Assembly: GCA_036009625.1 (NCBI GenBank) | Contig: DASYLJ010000096.1 | Location: forward strand, 67,270-131,269 | DNA: 64,000 nt | Direction: 5' to 3' | From: DASYLJ01 sp036009625 | GTDB lineage: Bacteria; Desulfobacterota; Binatia; DP-6 | Shown here: in pieces, positions 27,058 to 37,661 of the stretch | Layout: the number at the start of each line of letters is the position of its first letter | Position numbering within the stretch: the first letter of the stretch is position 1 | Notes under the pieces: model-generated | The model's input: only the letters and a program-made list of their open reading frames with translations | Told to the model about the DNA's origin: nothing | Database searches by the model: none | Position numbers and translations under genes: made by a program

Positions 27058-28173
27058 ATGAGGACTGCTCTCGTCAGCATGCAACGACTCGCCATCGCAC
27101 TCCTCACACTCACCCTTCTTTCCTCCCGATCCGCGCTCGCACAAACCTGGGAAGCCGTCGGACCGAACGATGCGGCCCTCTATGTCGCCACCGATCCAAG
27201 CGATCCGGCACGCGTCTGGGCCGGAACCTTCGACGGACTGTTCGGGAGCACGGACGGCGGCAGCATGTGGGTGGAGCGCGACAACGGCCTCCCCGACGCG
27301 AACGGCGGCCAGTGCACGGTACAGGCCTCGGCGTTCGACCCGGATCGCCCGCGTCAGCTCTATGCCGGCGTCGGCAACCGCCAGAACTCCTTCCAGGGTT
27401 GCGGCGCGTTTCGCGGCATCGGCCGCGGTCGCCGCTGGCGCTCGCTCGGCATCGACGACCAGAACGTGAGCGCGCTCGCCTTCGTGTCGGGTCGTCCCGA
27501 CGTCCTGTGGGCGGGCACCGCGGGTGACGGCGGCGACGTCCGCGGCGGCATCTGGAAGCGCGTCGGTCACCGCCCGTGGACCCGGACCTTCTCGTTCCTC
27601 GACGTCGACACCGACATCACCGCGTTCGCCACCGACCCGCGCGACGGTGACACGGTCTACGCCGCCAGCAACAACGAGGGCGTACTGAAGACCACGGATG
27701 GCGGCACCTCGTGGACGCCGGCGAACGTCGGCCTGCCGCGCTTCAACTTCCTCGGCGAGTCGAGCCCGACCGGCGCCTTCATCTTCACGCTGCCCCTCGT
27801 GATCGACGCCCACGATCCCGACACGTTGTACGTCGGCACCCTGGGCTTCGGCTCCTGCTGCATCGACGAAGTCGGCATCGGCGGCGATGCCTTCACGTCG
27901 CACGACGGCGGCGCGACGTGGTCGCCGAGCACGAGCGGCCTCACCGCCCTCAACGTGCTGGCGCTCGTCTCCGATCCGACGGTCGCCGGTACCGTCTACG
28001 CCGGCACCACGAACGGCGTCTTCCGCAGCCAGGACAGTGGCGCGACGTGGTCGCCGTTCGGCCTCCAGGGGCAGCTCGTGCGCTCGCTCGCAGAATCGGC
28101 CGACGGCAGCGCGCTCTACGCCGTCACCACCACCGTCAATCGTCTCTCGCTCGTGTCCGTCGAATCAAAGTAG
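27058..28173 (+). CDS. Secreted beta-propeller protein (BNR/VPS10-like repeats)
   Basis: The 371-residue exported protein has Asp-box-like repeats, TDGGSMWVERDNGL, TDGGTSWTPANVGLP, HDGGATWSPSTSGL and QDSGATWSPFGL, interleaved with AGT-GVF strands, indicating a beta-propeller of the sialidase/VPS10/photosystem-II-stability (YCF48) type. The signal peptide ends at ALA-Q. No sialidase catalytic residues are visible, so it is probably a structural or binding propeller. ATG 27058 is used; ATG 27079 is possible. It is convergent with a Cys-repeat protein across a strong terminator. Confidence 0.75.
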   Translation: MRTALVSMQRLAIALLTLTLLSSRSALAQTWEAVGPNDAALYVATDPSDPARVWAGTFDGLFGSTDGGSMWVERDNGLPDANGGQCTVQASAFDPDRPRQLYAGVGNRQNSFQGCGAFRGIGRGRRWRSLGIDDQNVSALAFVSGRPDVLWAGTAGDGGDVRGGIWKRVGHRPWTRTFSFLDVDTDITAFATDPRDGDTVYAASNNEGVLKTTDGGTSWTPANVGLPRFNFLGESSPTGAFIFTLPLVIDAHDPDTLYVGTLGFGSCCIDEVGIGGDAFTSHDGGATWSPSTSGLTALNVLALVSDPTVAGTVYAGTTNGVFRSQDSGATWSPFGLQGQLVRSLAESADGSALYAVTTTVNRLSLVSVESK

Positions 28174-28204
28174 GACGGCGCAGGAGTAGGCCGCGTACGC
28201 ACGA

Positions 28205-28236
28205 AGAGGCGGACGGCTCCGGAGCCGTCCGCCTCT
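28205..28236. terminator. Bidirectional terminator hairpin
   Basis: A perfect inverted repeat with 16-base arms and no spacer (AGAGGCGGACGGCTCC and its complement) lies between the convergent genes ending at 28173 and 28262. The location suggests a shared factor-assisted terminator; no U-tract follows. Confidence 0.7.
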
Positions 28237-28261
28237 CGAGCGGGCTCGCGATCGATCGCGC

Positions 28262-29689
28262 TCAGCTACACGGATCGACTGCGGGACAGTCCCCCGTCCC
28301 GATGTTCGTTCCACCCAACGCCGTGCACTGGGTGGGCGTCCGGTCCTCGCACCGCAGCTCGCCGTGCGATCTCGGGACGCAGCACTGGATGTCGTCCTCC
28401 GGCAGCGGCACGTCGCCGCACGTGTCTGCGGCGCACACGCCCGCGCCCTTGTTCACGCCGCCCTCGCTGGCGCAGAGCTCTGGCGTGCGATCCTCGCACT
28501 GGATCGACGTCCCGGAGTTGTGGGGCAGGCAGCACATGACGTCGCCGGGGTTGGTCGTGGCGCACGTGTCGGCTGCACACACGCCGACACCCTTGTCGAC
28601 ACCACCTTCGGCAGCGCACTGCGCCGCGGTCCGGTCCTCGCATTCGCTTTCGTCACCCCCGGCGTTGGAGATGCAGCACATCACGTCGGGGTTCGGCGGC
28701 GGGATGTCGGCACAGGTGGTGGCGGAGCAGACGCCGATGCCGCGCACGACACCGCCGCCGGCGGTGCAGAGGGCGGGATCGCGATCCTCGCACTCGATCT
28801 CGTCACCGGCCTGGTTCGGCAGGCAGCACATCTGCCGACCGTCGGACTCGCCGAGATCCGTGCAGGGGAATGGCGTGCAGGAGCCCGTTCCCTTGTCGAT
28901 GCCGCCAGCGGCGGTGCACTCGGCCGCGGTCCGATCCTCGCACGTCCAGGTGTAGTAGGCCGGGATGCAGCACTGCACGTGCGCGTCCGGCGGCGGAGGC
29001 GTCGCGGCGCAGGGGTTCGGCGTGCACGAGGTCGCCTGCACGACGACGCCGTTGCCCGCCAGGCATTCCGCCGGCGTGCGATCCTCGCACTGCGGACCGC
29101 TGTCGTCCGGCAGACAGCAGACGATGCTGGTGCCGACCGGCGGCGTCGTGGTGCCGCACGGGTCGGGCAGACACGACGCCGCGGTCGAGACGGTTCCGCC
29201 CTCGGCGACGCAGGCCTCCGGCGTGCGGTCCTCGCACTCGGGACCGCTGTCGTCCGGAACGCAGCAGGCGACGTCGGCGTCGTTGCTGCCGTCGTTGAAC
29301 GGCAGGTTGCCGACGAGGACGTCGTCGCTCGCGCGCCGCACCTGGATCGCGTCACCGCGCGGATCGAAGCCGAGCAGCAGCACCTTGCCGCGTGCCCGCG
29401 AAGCGAACTTGATGCGGCCCGCGCCGCCGCCGTTGGTCTTGATCTCGCCGACGCGAATGCCGCCGACGACCAGATCGTACGACGTGTTCCGCGCCAGCTT
29501 GCCGACGCGGACGTCGAAGCGCGTGTCGGACGGGTTGCGTACGCTGAGCCCGACCTTGCCGGTGGCGGACGGCGCCGCGGCGGTCGGGGTCAGATCCAGT
29601 TTGACGTTGCCTTTCTTCGCCTCGCTGACGCCCATCGTCAGGAGCGTCACCAGTCCGGTGATCGCCAGTATGCTCGTGGTGCTGCGCAT
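28262..29689 (-). CDS. Secreted protein with seven Cys-rich repeats
   Basis: The 475-residue exported protein has GGAGG (29696-29700) 6 bases upstream of the ATG and a signal peptide ending at SEA-K. An N-terminal beta domain (residues 25-135, VRVGKLARNTSYDLVVGG) is followed by seven tandem units of about 48 residues. Each unit has six cysteines in the order CC-x(8-11)-CEDR-x(4)-C-x(10-11)-C-x(4)-C. The motif CEDRTPxxC recurs. No known domain was recognised, and a disulphide-stabilised surface stalk is plausible. A sigma-54-like promoter lies 49 bases upstream. Confidence 0.7.
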   Translation of the reverse strand: MRSTTSILAITGLVTLLTMGVSEAKKGNVKLDLTPTAAAPSATGKVGLSVRNPSDTRFDVRVGKLARNTSYDLVVGGIRVGEIKTNGGGAGRIKFASRARGKVLLLGFDPRGDAIQVRRASDDVLVGNLPFNDGSNDADVACCVPDDSGPECEDRTPEACVAEGGTVSTAASCLPDPCGTTTPPVGTSIVCCLPDDSGPQCEDRTPAECLAGNGVVVQATSCTPNPCAATPPPPDAHVQCCIPAYYTWTCEDRTAAECTAAGGIDKGTGSCTPFPCTDLGESDGRQMCCLPNQAGDEIECEDRDPALCTAGGGVVRGIGVCSATTCADIPPPNPDVMCCISNAGGDESECEDRTAAQCAAEGGVDKGVGVCAADTCATTNPGDVMCCLPHNSGTSIQCEDRTPELCASEGGVNKGAGVCAADTCGDVPLPEDDIQCCVPRSHGELRCEDRTPTQCTALGGTNIGTGDCPAVDPCS

Positions 29690-29737
29690 CGGAGCCTCCT
29701 CCAGAAGTGTCCGGGTGAATCCCGTCACGTGCCCGAG

Positions 29738-29753
29738 AGCATGCGGCGTGCCG
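29738..29753 (-). promoter_or_regulatory. Possible sigma-54-type promoter before the Cys-repeat gene
   Basis: On the - strand CGGCACG-CCGC-ATGCT differs from TGGCACG-N4-TTGCW at two positions and keeps GG-N10-GC. Transcription would start near 29728, about 39 bases before the ATG. Chance matches at this stringency are not rare, so it is supported mainly by position. Confidence 0.35.
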
Positions 29754-29850
29754 CGCGACGCCGTCGCGAGATTGCTGGCATTCCCTGCGCTCGGTCGTGA
29801 CGCCTGGGGACAGGCACCCAGCCGACGGCGGGGCTTCTCACCCAGCGCGC

Positions 29851-32800
29851 TCACCGCAGCGACGGACAGCGTGCAGGCAGCGGACGACGCGCGACGCCGG
29901 CGAAGCGCCCGGCGCGGTCGGCTCCGACGCCCGGCTTGGCGTCGAACACGCTGCACCAGACGTCGCCGCGTCCGAGTTGGAGTCGAACGGCGACGGCACC
30001 CTGCGACGGCTCGTCGAGGGTGTACGCCCATCTCGGGCCACCGCCGGCGATCGCGACCGTCCCGCGATGCGACACCGTCACCCGTGCGATCGGACCAGCG
30101 AGTCGCTTCGGATCGGCGTAGCGGAAGCCGCGAGGTCGCGCCTGCGTTCCGCGCCGACGCCAGTGCATCGCCGGCAGCGTCACCGTCGTCGCTTCGCCGG
30201 TACCCTCGGCGTTGAAGACGGTGAGCACCGCGCCACCACCGCTCCCCGGTCGCGTCGGGTCGCCGGCGCCATCCCAGCGCGGCAGCTGCGCCTGTCGGCG
30301 GGTCGAGGCCCGGAAACGGATGTGCGGCGCCACCGCGCCGCCACGCAACGCCAGCGACATGCCGCGGACGACGATCTGCGGATCCAGATCGCGCGGCGTG
30401 CGCGCGCCGTCGGCAGGATCGCTGCCGGCATCGAGCTCGTCCCGATCGCGGAAGCCGTCGTCGTCACGGTCGACGGCGATGCGCTGGCCAGAGCCAGGCG
30501 GGACGCAGGTGTAGGTGCGTGCCTGCCCGATGCCTGCCGCCTGCAGGCGCAACGTCGCCTCGGTCACGGCGGGCTCGGTATCGCGATCCGCGCGGAACAC
30601 GCCGGCGGCGACATCGTAGAGCCAGCCGCGGTCGGCGCCCTCGAGGACGCCCTTCACGGTGAGATCGCAGTCGCCCGCGCCGGCGCGCGCCATCATCAGA
30701 GCGATCCGCGCGACGACGGTCTCGTCATCGACCGTCGTCGCTGTGGCCGACACCTGCTGCCCGACGATGGGCGCGAGATCGGTGTCCATCGCCAGTACGA
30801 ACGCCTCGACCTGTCGGCGCAGCACGTCGCCGCCGGCATCCACCGGGAACCCGCCCGGATTGCCCGCGCTGCGATTGAATCCCTGCCGCTGCAGGAAGCG
30901 GAACACGGTGTCGACGCTGCCGTCGTGCGTGAAGCCGACGCCGCGCACCTGCGGTCCGGTGTCGACGTGGTCGCCGGCGTTGAAGCCGAATCCGGTGAAG
31001 GGGCTCGGCACGTGCGGCATGCCGAACATCCCCACCTTCTGGTAGGCGTTGCGCAGGTGGGGAATCTTGAAGGCCCCCTCGGGCTCCACCACCGAGCGGC
31101 CGTCGGTGCCGTAGAGGCCGCGCGACGCGTCGACGACGTGGCAGAAGACGCACGGCCCGCTCACGTCGGACGGGCTCGACTGGAAGTAGAAGTCGCGCCC
31201 CGCCTGCTGGTCGGGCGTGAGCCCGCCGTCGAGCCGACGGATCGGGTTCGGCGGATACGTCACCTGGAGCGCGAAGTCGGCGAAGGCGCGCATCGCCGTC
31301 GCCGGCAGTGGCGCGTCGCGTCCGAGCAGGCTCGCGAACGCGCCGTCGAACGCCAGGAACGCCGCCCCCTCGTCGAACGCACCACCGTCGGGCTCGATGC
31401 TCGGCGCCTCGAGCCCACCCGTGCGATCGCCGCGCCAGTGCATCGGCCCGTGGTGGGCGAGGCCGCGCAGGCTCTGCGTCGTCATCGGGCCCTTCATGGG
31501 ATGGAAGTCCGGGCTCGCGCTCAGGCCGGGACGCAGGGGATTCAGGTTCTGCACGACGGCGCCGTCGGGATTGCCGAGATCCCAGGCGAGGCCGTCCATG
31601 TCGCCGAAGACGTGGCACGCCGCGCATGACGCCTCGCCGTTGCTCGACGTCGCCGTCGCGTCGTAGAGCAGGTGCCGGCCGGCGATGACCGACGCCGGCT
31701 CCGGATCGTGCAGCGGATGTCGTGCGATCTCGCGCCGGGCGCGCGTGTCCACGACGACGACCGCGTCGTCGAAGCGGGTCAGGACGTAGAGCCGCTCGTT
31801 GGCCTCGTCGAGCACCAGGCCCGTCGGTCCGCCACCGCCGAGCACGACGTGGCTCGCCACATCGGGCACGAACGTGTCGTCTTCGAGCGCCGCGGTGTCG
31901 AACACCCCGACCTTGCTCGACCCGAGTGCCGCGACGTAGAGCGTGCGGCCGTCGGCGGTTACGGCCAAGGCGGTCGGGGTCGCGAGGCTGCGCTCCTTCA
32001 CGCCGGGCGGGCTCGGGACGACGTCGTAGTCGATGTGCTTGTTCAGGTGCCGCGGCGCGACGGTGCCGTCACGTCCGACGACCGTGATGCGCGCCTCGTG
32101 CAGATGCCCGCGCACCGTCGAGCCGCCGAACGTGCCCGCGCCCTCGAAGCGCGCCGCGTTCCGGGCCTCGGTGTTGCTGACGTACAGCGCCCCGGTGGCG
32201 GGGTTCGCCACCATGTCGAAGAGGATCGTTCCGACGCCGCTCGCCACGGCGGTCGCGGTCGGCGGGCTCGCCATCGCATCGAGCGCGAAGACGTCGGTGT
32301 CGGGCAGCGAGAAGCGTACGGCGCGGCTCCAGTCGCGACCCAGCTCGTCGCGCCATGCCGTGCCGTCGAACTGCACGACGAGCCCGACCTCCGGTTGCGC
32401 CACGAGGTCGACGTTGGTGTTGGGCGCGGGAAGGCCGCCGGGCATGGGATGGCCGCTGACGATGCACGGCGGCGCATCGGCACCGCCGTCGCAGACGAGC
32501 CCCGCATGGATCGTGGTGGTGCGATTGCCGGACTGGAAGCCGGCCGCGAAGACGGTGGCACCGTCCGGGCTGACGGCGAGCGCGCGCGGCGTGTCCATGA
32601 AGAGGGTCACGATGGCGAGCGGCGTCCCGCCGAGCGCCGCCCCGGGCTGTGCCGCATCGAAGACCCAGACGTCGGCACGCCCCACACCCGGCGTGGTGAG
32701 GGCGGGATCGCCGGGCCGGTTCTGACCACGATGCGCGGCGGTGACGAATGCCCGGTCGCGACCGGGTCCGGCGAAGACGATGTCGCGCGGCTCGTCACCG

Positions 32801-33156
32801 ACGAGCAGCGTTCGCACCACGCGCGGCGGAGACGCCGCCACGTCGACGACCGAGACGCTGTCGGAGAGGTGGTTCACCACCCACACCTCCTCATCCGAGC
32901 GGGAGGCGACGGCGACCGGCTCGAGCCCGACGGGCACGCTCGCCACCGGCGTCAGGACGGTGGGAGCCACCGCGAAGATCTCGAGCCGGCCGTCCGGCGT
33001 GTTCAGCGCGAAGAGCCGGTTCCCGTCGGGCGACATCGCCAGCGGCCGCACCTGTCCGCTCTCGAAGGTGACGAAGTCGGCATGCAGGACGGGGGGAGCC
33101 GCGAGCGCCACGGCGGTCCCCACCAGCGCCAACCAGCGCGACGCACGACGGCTCAC
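29851..33156 (-). CDS. Secreted YVTN beta-propeller fused to di-haem cytochrome c
   Basis: The protein is about 1,101 residues. A YVTN-type beta-propeller (residues 30-490) has PLAMSPDGNRLFALNTPDG, VWVVNHLSDSVSVVDV and TPTALAVTADGRTLYVAA. It is followed by a MauG/peroxidase-like region with haem sites CAACH (near 509) and CVFCH (near 667), a calcium loop DRDDDGFRDRDELDAGSDPAD near 895, and a C-terminal domain. The ATG at 33192 lies inside a 14-bp inverted repeat and upstream of a sigma-54-like promoter. I therefore use the GTG at 33156, which gives a clean signal peptide (SRRASRWLALVGTAVALAA...LHA). It is likely a periplasmic or surface redox protein. Confidence 0.75.
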   Translation of the reverse strand: MSRRASRWLALVGTAVALAAPPVLHADFVTFESGQVRPLAMSPDGNRLFALNTPDGRLEIFAVAPTVLTPVASVPVGLEPVAVASRSDEEVWVVNHLSDSVSVVDVAASPPRVVRTLLVGDEPRDIVFAGPGRDRAFVTAAHRGQNRPGDPALTTPGVGRADVWVFDAAQPGAALGGTPLAIVTLFMDTPRALAVSPDGATVFAAGFQSGNRTTTIHAGLVCDGGADAPPCIVSGHPMPGGLPAPNTNVDLVAQPEVGLVVQFDGTAWRDELGRDWSRAVRFSLPDTDVFALDAMASPPTATAVASGVGTILFDMVANPATGALYVSNTEARNAARFEGAGTFGGSTVRGHLHEARITVVGRDGTVAPRHLNKHIDYDVVPSPPGVKERSLATPTALAVTADGRTLYVAALGSSKVGVFDTAALEDDTFVPDVASHVVLGGGGPTGLVLDEANERLYVLTRFDDAVVVVDTRARREIARHPLHDPEPASVIAGRHLLYDATATSSNGEASCAACHVFGDMDGLAWDLGNPDGAVVQNLNPLRPGLSASPDFHPMKGPMTTQSLRGLAHHGPMHWRGDRTGGLEAPSIEPDGGAFDEGAAFLAFDGAFASLLGRDAPLPATAMRAFADFALQVTYPPNPIRRLDGGLTPDQQAGRDFYFQSSPSDVSGPCVFCHVVDASRGLYGTDGRSVVEPEGAFKIPHLRNAYQKVGMFGMPHVPSPFTGFGFNAGDHVDTGPQVRGVGFTHDGSVDTVFRFLQRQGFNRSAGNPGGFPVDAGGDVLRRQVEAFVLAMDTDLAPIVGQQVSATATTVDDETVVARIALMMARAGAGDCDLTVKGVLEGADRGWLYDVAAGVFRADRDTEPAVTEATLRLQAAGIGQARTYTCVPPGSGQRIAVDRDDDGFRDRDELDAGSDPADGARTPRDLDPQIVVRGMSLALRGGAVAPHIRFRASTRRQAQLPRWDGAGDPTRPGSGGGAVLTVFNAEGTGEATTVTLPAMHWRRRGTQARPRGFRYADPKRLAGPIARVTVSHRGTVAIAGGGPRWAYTLDEPSQGAVAVRLQLGRGDVWCSVFDAKPGVGADRAGRFAGVARRPLPARCPSLR

Positions 33157-33171
33157 GACCACGGGCGATGC

Positions 33172-33187
33172 AGCAAACGACGGGCCA
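33172..33187 (-). promoter_or_regulatory. Possible sigma-54-type promoter before the propeller-cytochrome gene
   Basis: On the - strand TGGCCCG-TCGT-TTGCT matches the -24/-12 consensus at all but one position. Transcription would start near 33161, giving an almost leaderless mRNA for GTG 33156. The site is embedded in one arm of the 33178-33212 inverted repeat. Confidence 0.4.
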
Positions 33188-33212
33188 GCCATTCGTCATG
33201 GCTGGCCCGTCG
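33178..33212. repeat. 14-bp perfect inverted repeat
   Basis: Arms CGACGGGCCAGCCA (33178-33191) and its complement (33199-33212) flank a 7-base loop. It is one of two strong hairpins in the same intergenic region and could be a terminator for the upstream gene or an operator overlapping the -24 box. Confidence 0.6.
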
Positions 33213-33238
33213 GGAAGCGTCCTTCGCTGTGGGTGTTG

Positions 33239-33270
33239 GCCCACCCTGCGGTCAATGCCGCAGGGTGGGC
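33239..33270 (-). terminator. Hairpin downstream of the 33283 gene
   Basis: Arms GCCCACCCTGCGG (33239-33251) and its complement (33258-33270) form a perfect 13-bp stem with a 6-base loop, 12 bases after the stop of the 33283-34536 gene on the - strand. No U-tract follows on either strand, so a Rho-assisted or structural role is possible. Confidence 0.5.
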
Positions 33271-33282
33271 CCTCCCCCCCTC

Positions 33283-34536
33283 TCACAAAACGGTCAGCGT
33301 CCCGACGCCGACGAACGTGCCGGCAGGACTCTGTACCGCGACCGGGCACGCGCCGGCGGCGACCGCGGGTACGGTCGCCTCGAGCACGCCCGAGGCCTTC
33401 GAGACGATCGGTGCCGACACACCGCAGATGGTGACCGCGGTGACGTTGGTCAGATCGCACCCGCTGGTGATCGTGATCGTATCGCCGGGATGTGCCGACG
33501 ACGGCGAGAACGCGTCGTAGCAGCTGCACGATCCGCCGCAGCAGTGGCCGACGTCGTTGCCGTCGGCGCGCACGACGTCACCGACGAACTGGCCGGTGAG
33601 GTCGTTGTCGTGCCCGAGCGCCATCGTGCGTTCCGGCGCGCAGAAGCGGCCGACGATGGTCGAGTTGCGCCCGAAGGTGAAGCCGCCCTGTCCCGCCGCG
33701 TCGACGACGAGATCGCCGCACTGCTGACCCAGGCGGGCGCCGTTGTTGACGTGCACCTCGCCCGACACCGAGACCACCGATGCCGCGCTGGTCGTGGTCG
33801 TCGTGCTCTTGCCGATGTTGAGCGAGCAGAAGGCGTACGAGCCGCCCGCGAGATCGATGGCCGCGCCGTTCGACACGACGAGATCACCGTAGGCGCCGGG
33901 CGCCAAGTCGCATCGACCATTGCCGGGGGTCGTGTCCGGCGCGCCCATGCAGTCGCCGTTGGGCAGGACCTTCACCGGGTCGGCGGGCGCGCAGGCAGGA
34001 AACGGATCGGGGAAGCCGCAGGCCACCGCGATATCCCCGTAGTCCGGGACGCAGCCGCCGTTCGACGAGACGCAGCTCGGGGTGCCGTCACCATCGAGAT
34101 CGCCGAGGATCGGGAGCGGCACCAGGGGGCTCGTTCCGTCGGGTGCCGATCCTGGGTCGCGGATGGTCACCCCCGTGAGCGCCGGACCGAGGTTGCGGAA
34201 CACCTGGTAGACGTTGGCGCCCGGCTTCGAGAAGCGGACGATGTCGCCGGCGATCTGCGAGCCGTCGGCGTAGAGGACGTTCTCCTGGTCGACGACGCCG
34301 CAGAAGCTGTTCGCCGATGCCTGCGCGCAGTTCACGCCGACGTTGCACGGCCCCTGCACGGAGATGTTCTTCAGGTCGGCGTTGCGGAGCGCGAAGATGA
34401 AGTAGCTCGCCAGGTCACGTCGGAGTGGTTGCGCGTGCGCCGGGAGCGCGCGACCCGAGAGTGCGATCGCCGCGACGAGCGCGATGAATGCGCGTCGCAA
34501 CGAGCTGTGGGGTGGGAGGGTCTGTCGTGTCTCCAT
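33283..34536 (-). CDS. Secreted protein with C-terminal IPT/TIG-like domain
   Basis: This exported protein of about 417 residues has a signal peptide ending at AHA-Q. A Gly/Asn-rich beta region (residues 150-320, GAYGDLVVSNGAAIDLAGGSY, HVNNGARLGQQC) resembles a beta-helix choice-of-anchor region. It is followed by the Cys cluster HCCGGSCSC and a C-terminal IPT/TIG-like Ig fold (SPSSAHPGDTITITSG). An upstream sigma-54 promoter (34549-34564) predicts transcription from about 34538, so ATG 34545 is excluded. ATG 34536 or TTG 34500 are the realistic starts. It is probably a cell-surface protein controlled by the adjacent NtrC regulator. Confidence 0.65.
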   Translation of the reverse strand: METRQTLPPHSSLRRAFIALVAAIALSGRALPAHAQPLRRDLASYFIFALRNADLKNISVQGPCNVGVNCAQASANSFCGVVDQENVLYADGSQIAGDIVRFSKPGANVYQVFRNLGPALTGVTIRDPGSAPDGTSPLVPLPILGDLDGDGTPSCVSSNGGCVPDYGDIAVACGFPDPFPACAPADPVKVLPNGDCMGAPDTTPGNGRCDLAPGAYGDLVVSNGAAIDLAGGSYAFCSLNIGKSTTTTTSAASVVSVSGEVHVNNGARLGQQCGDLVVDAAGQGGFTFGRNSTIVGRFCAPERTMALGHDNDLTGQFVGDVVRADGNDVGHCCGGSCSCYDAFSPSSAHPGDTITITSGCDLTNVTAVTICGVSAPIVSKASGVLEATVPAVAAGACPVAVQSPAGTFVGVGTLTVL

Positions 34537-34548
34537 GCCCTGCATCGA

Positions 34549-34564
34549 GGCAAGAGCAGTGCCA
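34549..34564 (-). promoter_or_regulatory. Sigma-54 promoter between ntrC-like and secreted-protein genes
   Basis: On the - strand TGGCAC-TGCTC-TTGC is an exact match to the conserved core (TGGCAC-N5-TTGC, GG-N10-GC). It points away from the regulator gene into the 33283-34536 gene. Adjacency to a GAFTGA-containing activator strengthens the call. The remainder of 34565-34666 contains a short GGGAC/GTCCC hairpin and nothing else I can name. Confidence 0.65.
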
Positions 34565-34666
34565 CGACGAAACCCACGTCCGGCGGGGCGCGCGCTCGAC
34601 GGACCGGGACGGTGTGTCCCGATGGACGGCCGTTCGGTCCCGGGCGTCCGACCTCCGCCGGCACGG

Positions 34667-36015
<1,349 letters not shown>

Positions 36016-36019
<4 letters not shown>

Positions 36020-37524
36020 GAATGGGCCTTCCGTTGGGTCTCGAGCGGCAGGATCACCCGCATCGTGGTACCGCGACCGGGCAGACTCTCGACCAGCACG
36101 CGCCCACCGTGCGCCCGCGTCACATGATCGACGATGGCGAGGCCGAGCCCGCTGCCCCGCTCCGGCGATTTCGTCGTGTAGAAGGGCTCGAAGATGCGTC
36201 GCACGTCCTCGGGGGCCAGCCCGACGCCGGTGTCCCGCACCGACAGCTCGATGGACCCGTCGTCGGTCCATCCGGCGTGCACCGCGATGTGACCACCCGG
36301 AGCGGTCGCATCGATGGCGTTGGTCAGGAGGTTCAGCAGGACCTGACGCAGCGCCACCGGGTCGCCGGGCACGGCCGGCAGGTCGGGCGCCGTGTCGTTC
36401 GACGCCTCCAGCCCGCGCTCGGCGAGCCGGCTCTCCAGCAACGCGAGGGTCTCGGTCACCACCGCGCCGAGCGCCACCGGGGTGCGCGCCGGGGCGCCGC
36501 GGGTGCGATCGAGGACGCTGCGGATGGTCTCGATCATGCGCTGCACCTGCGACTCGACGATGGCGAGCCGCGCCGCCTGCGCCGGCGGCATGTCCTCGCG
36601 GCGCAGCAGCTGCGTGTAGCCGAGGACGGAGTTGAGCGGTGTGCCGAGCTCGTGGGCGATCGTCGCGGCCATCTGGCCGAGTGCGGCGAAGCGCTCGCCG
36701 CGCACGACGTCGAGCTGGGCGCGCCAGAGTCGCGCGTTGGTGTCCGCGAGCTGCTGGTTGCGATCGGCGAGGTCGCGCGTCGCCCGCTGCACGCGGTGCT
36801 CGAGATCGCCGGCCAGGTGCTCGAGCCGCGCCAGCATGCGGTTGAAGGCGTCGGACAGGAAGATGAACTCCTCGCTTCCACCCGCGGACACCTGCACGCC
36901 GCGCTCGCCCGCCTCCGCGCGCCGCATGCCACCGACGAGCTGGCGCACCGGACGCGTCACCCGGCGCTCGACGAAGAGCCCGAGCACCATCGAGGTGAGC
37001 GCGACGGACAGGCCGAGTGCGCCGAGGTCGATGGCGCGCAGGCGATCGTGCAGCACGATGACGTCGTCCGGTGACAGCGTGGCCTGCGCGATGCCGACGA
37101 GCTGTCCGGCGCGGCGCACCGCCATGGCGACGTGCCAGAGGTGCTCGCTGCGATCGCTGGCGACGGTGCGGCCGGTGCCGGCGTCGGAGAACAACTGGAG
37201 TGCGGCAGCGCTGGGCTCCGGGGCGTGATCGGGCGTCGTGCCGAGCAGCGGATCGAGACGACCCGCCGCCGGTGCGAACACCTCGATGCCGACGATGGGT
37301 CCGTTGCTGCGCACCAGGACGTCGAGCACGTGGGTCAGGAGGCGCGGCTCGGTGTGTCCCCAGAAGAAGTCGACGGTACGCAGCGCGCTCAACGCGCGGC
37401 CTTCGATGTCGTGGTCGAGGGTACGCTCGGCGAGTCGGGCGTCGACCCAACGTGACCCGGCGAAGACGACGAGAACCGTCCCCACGACGATGCCGAGCAA
37501 TTGGAAGCGAAGCGTTCGGAGCAC
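36016..37524 (-). CDS. Membrane sensor histidine kinase
   Basis: The 502-residue kinase has transmembrane helices near residues 5-25 and 168-184 flanking a periplasmic sensor of about 140 residues (VRSNGPIVGIEVFAPAAGRL). A HAMP domain (183-235), a coiled coil, HisKA with IAHELGTPLNSVLGYTQLL near 286 and a HATPase domain (398-491, GSGLGLAIVDH) follow. The GTG at 37524 is used, with AGGGG 6 bases upstream. It overlaps the NtrC-type regulator, so it is the cognate sensor. The signal is unknown. Confidence 0.9.
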
Positions 37525-37661
37525 GAGAAGCCCCTGCGCAACCGTACCCCCCTCACCCGGATCGCGCGAGTGAGGCGGATCGCCGCACCCACCGTGGCGA
37601 ACGGTCACGGCGCAACGCCGCAGCCGTGGAGAAGAACCGAGACGGTACGCCACTCCGGCGT

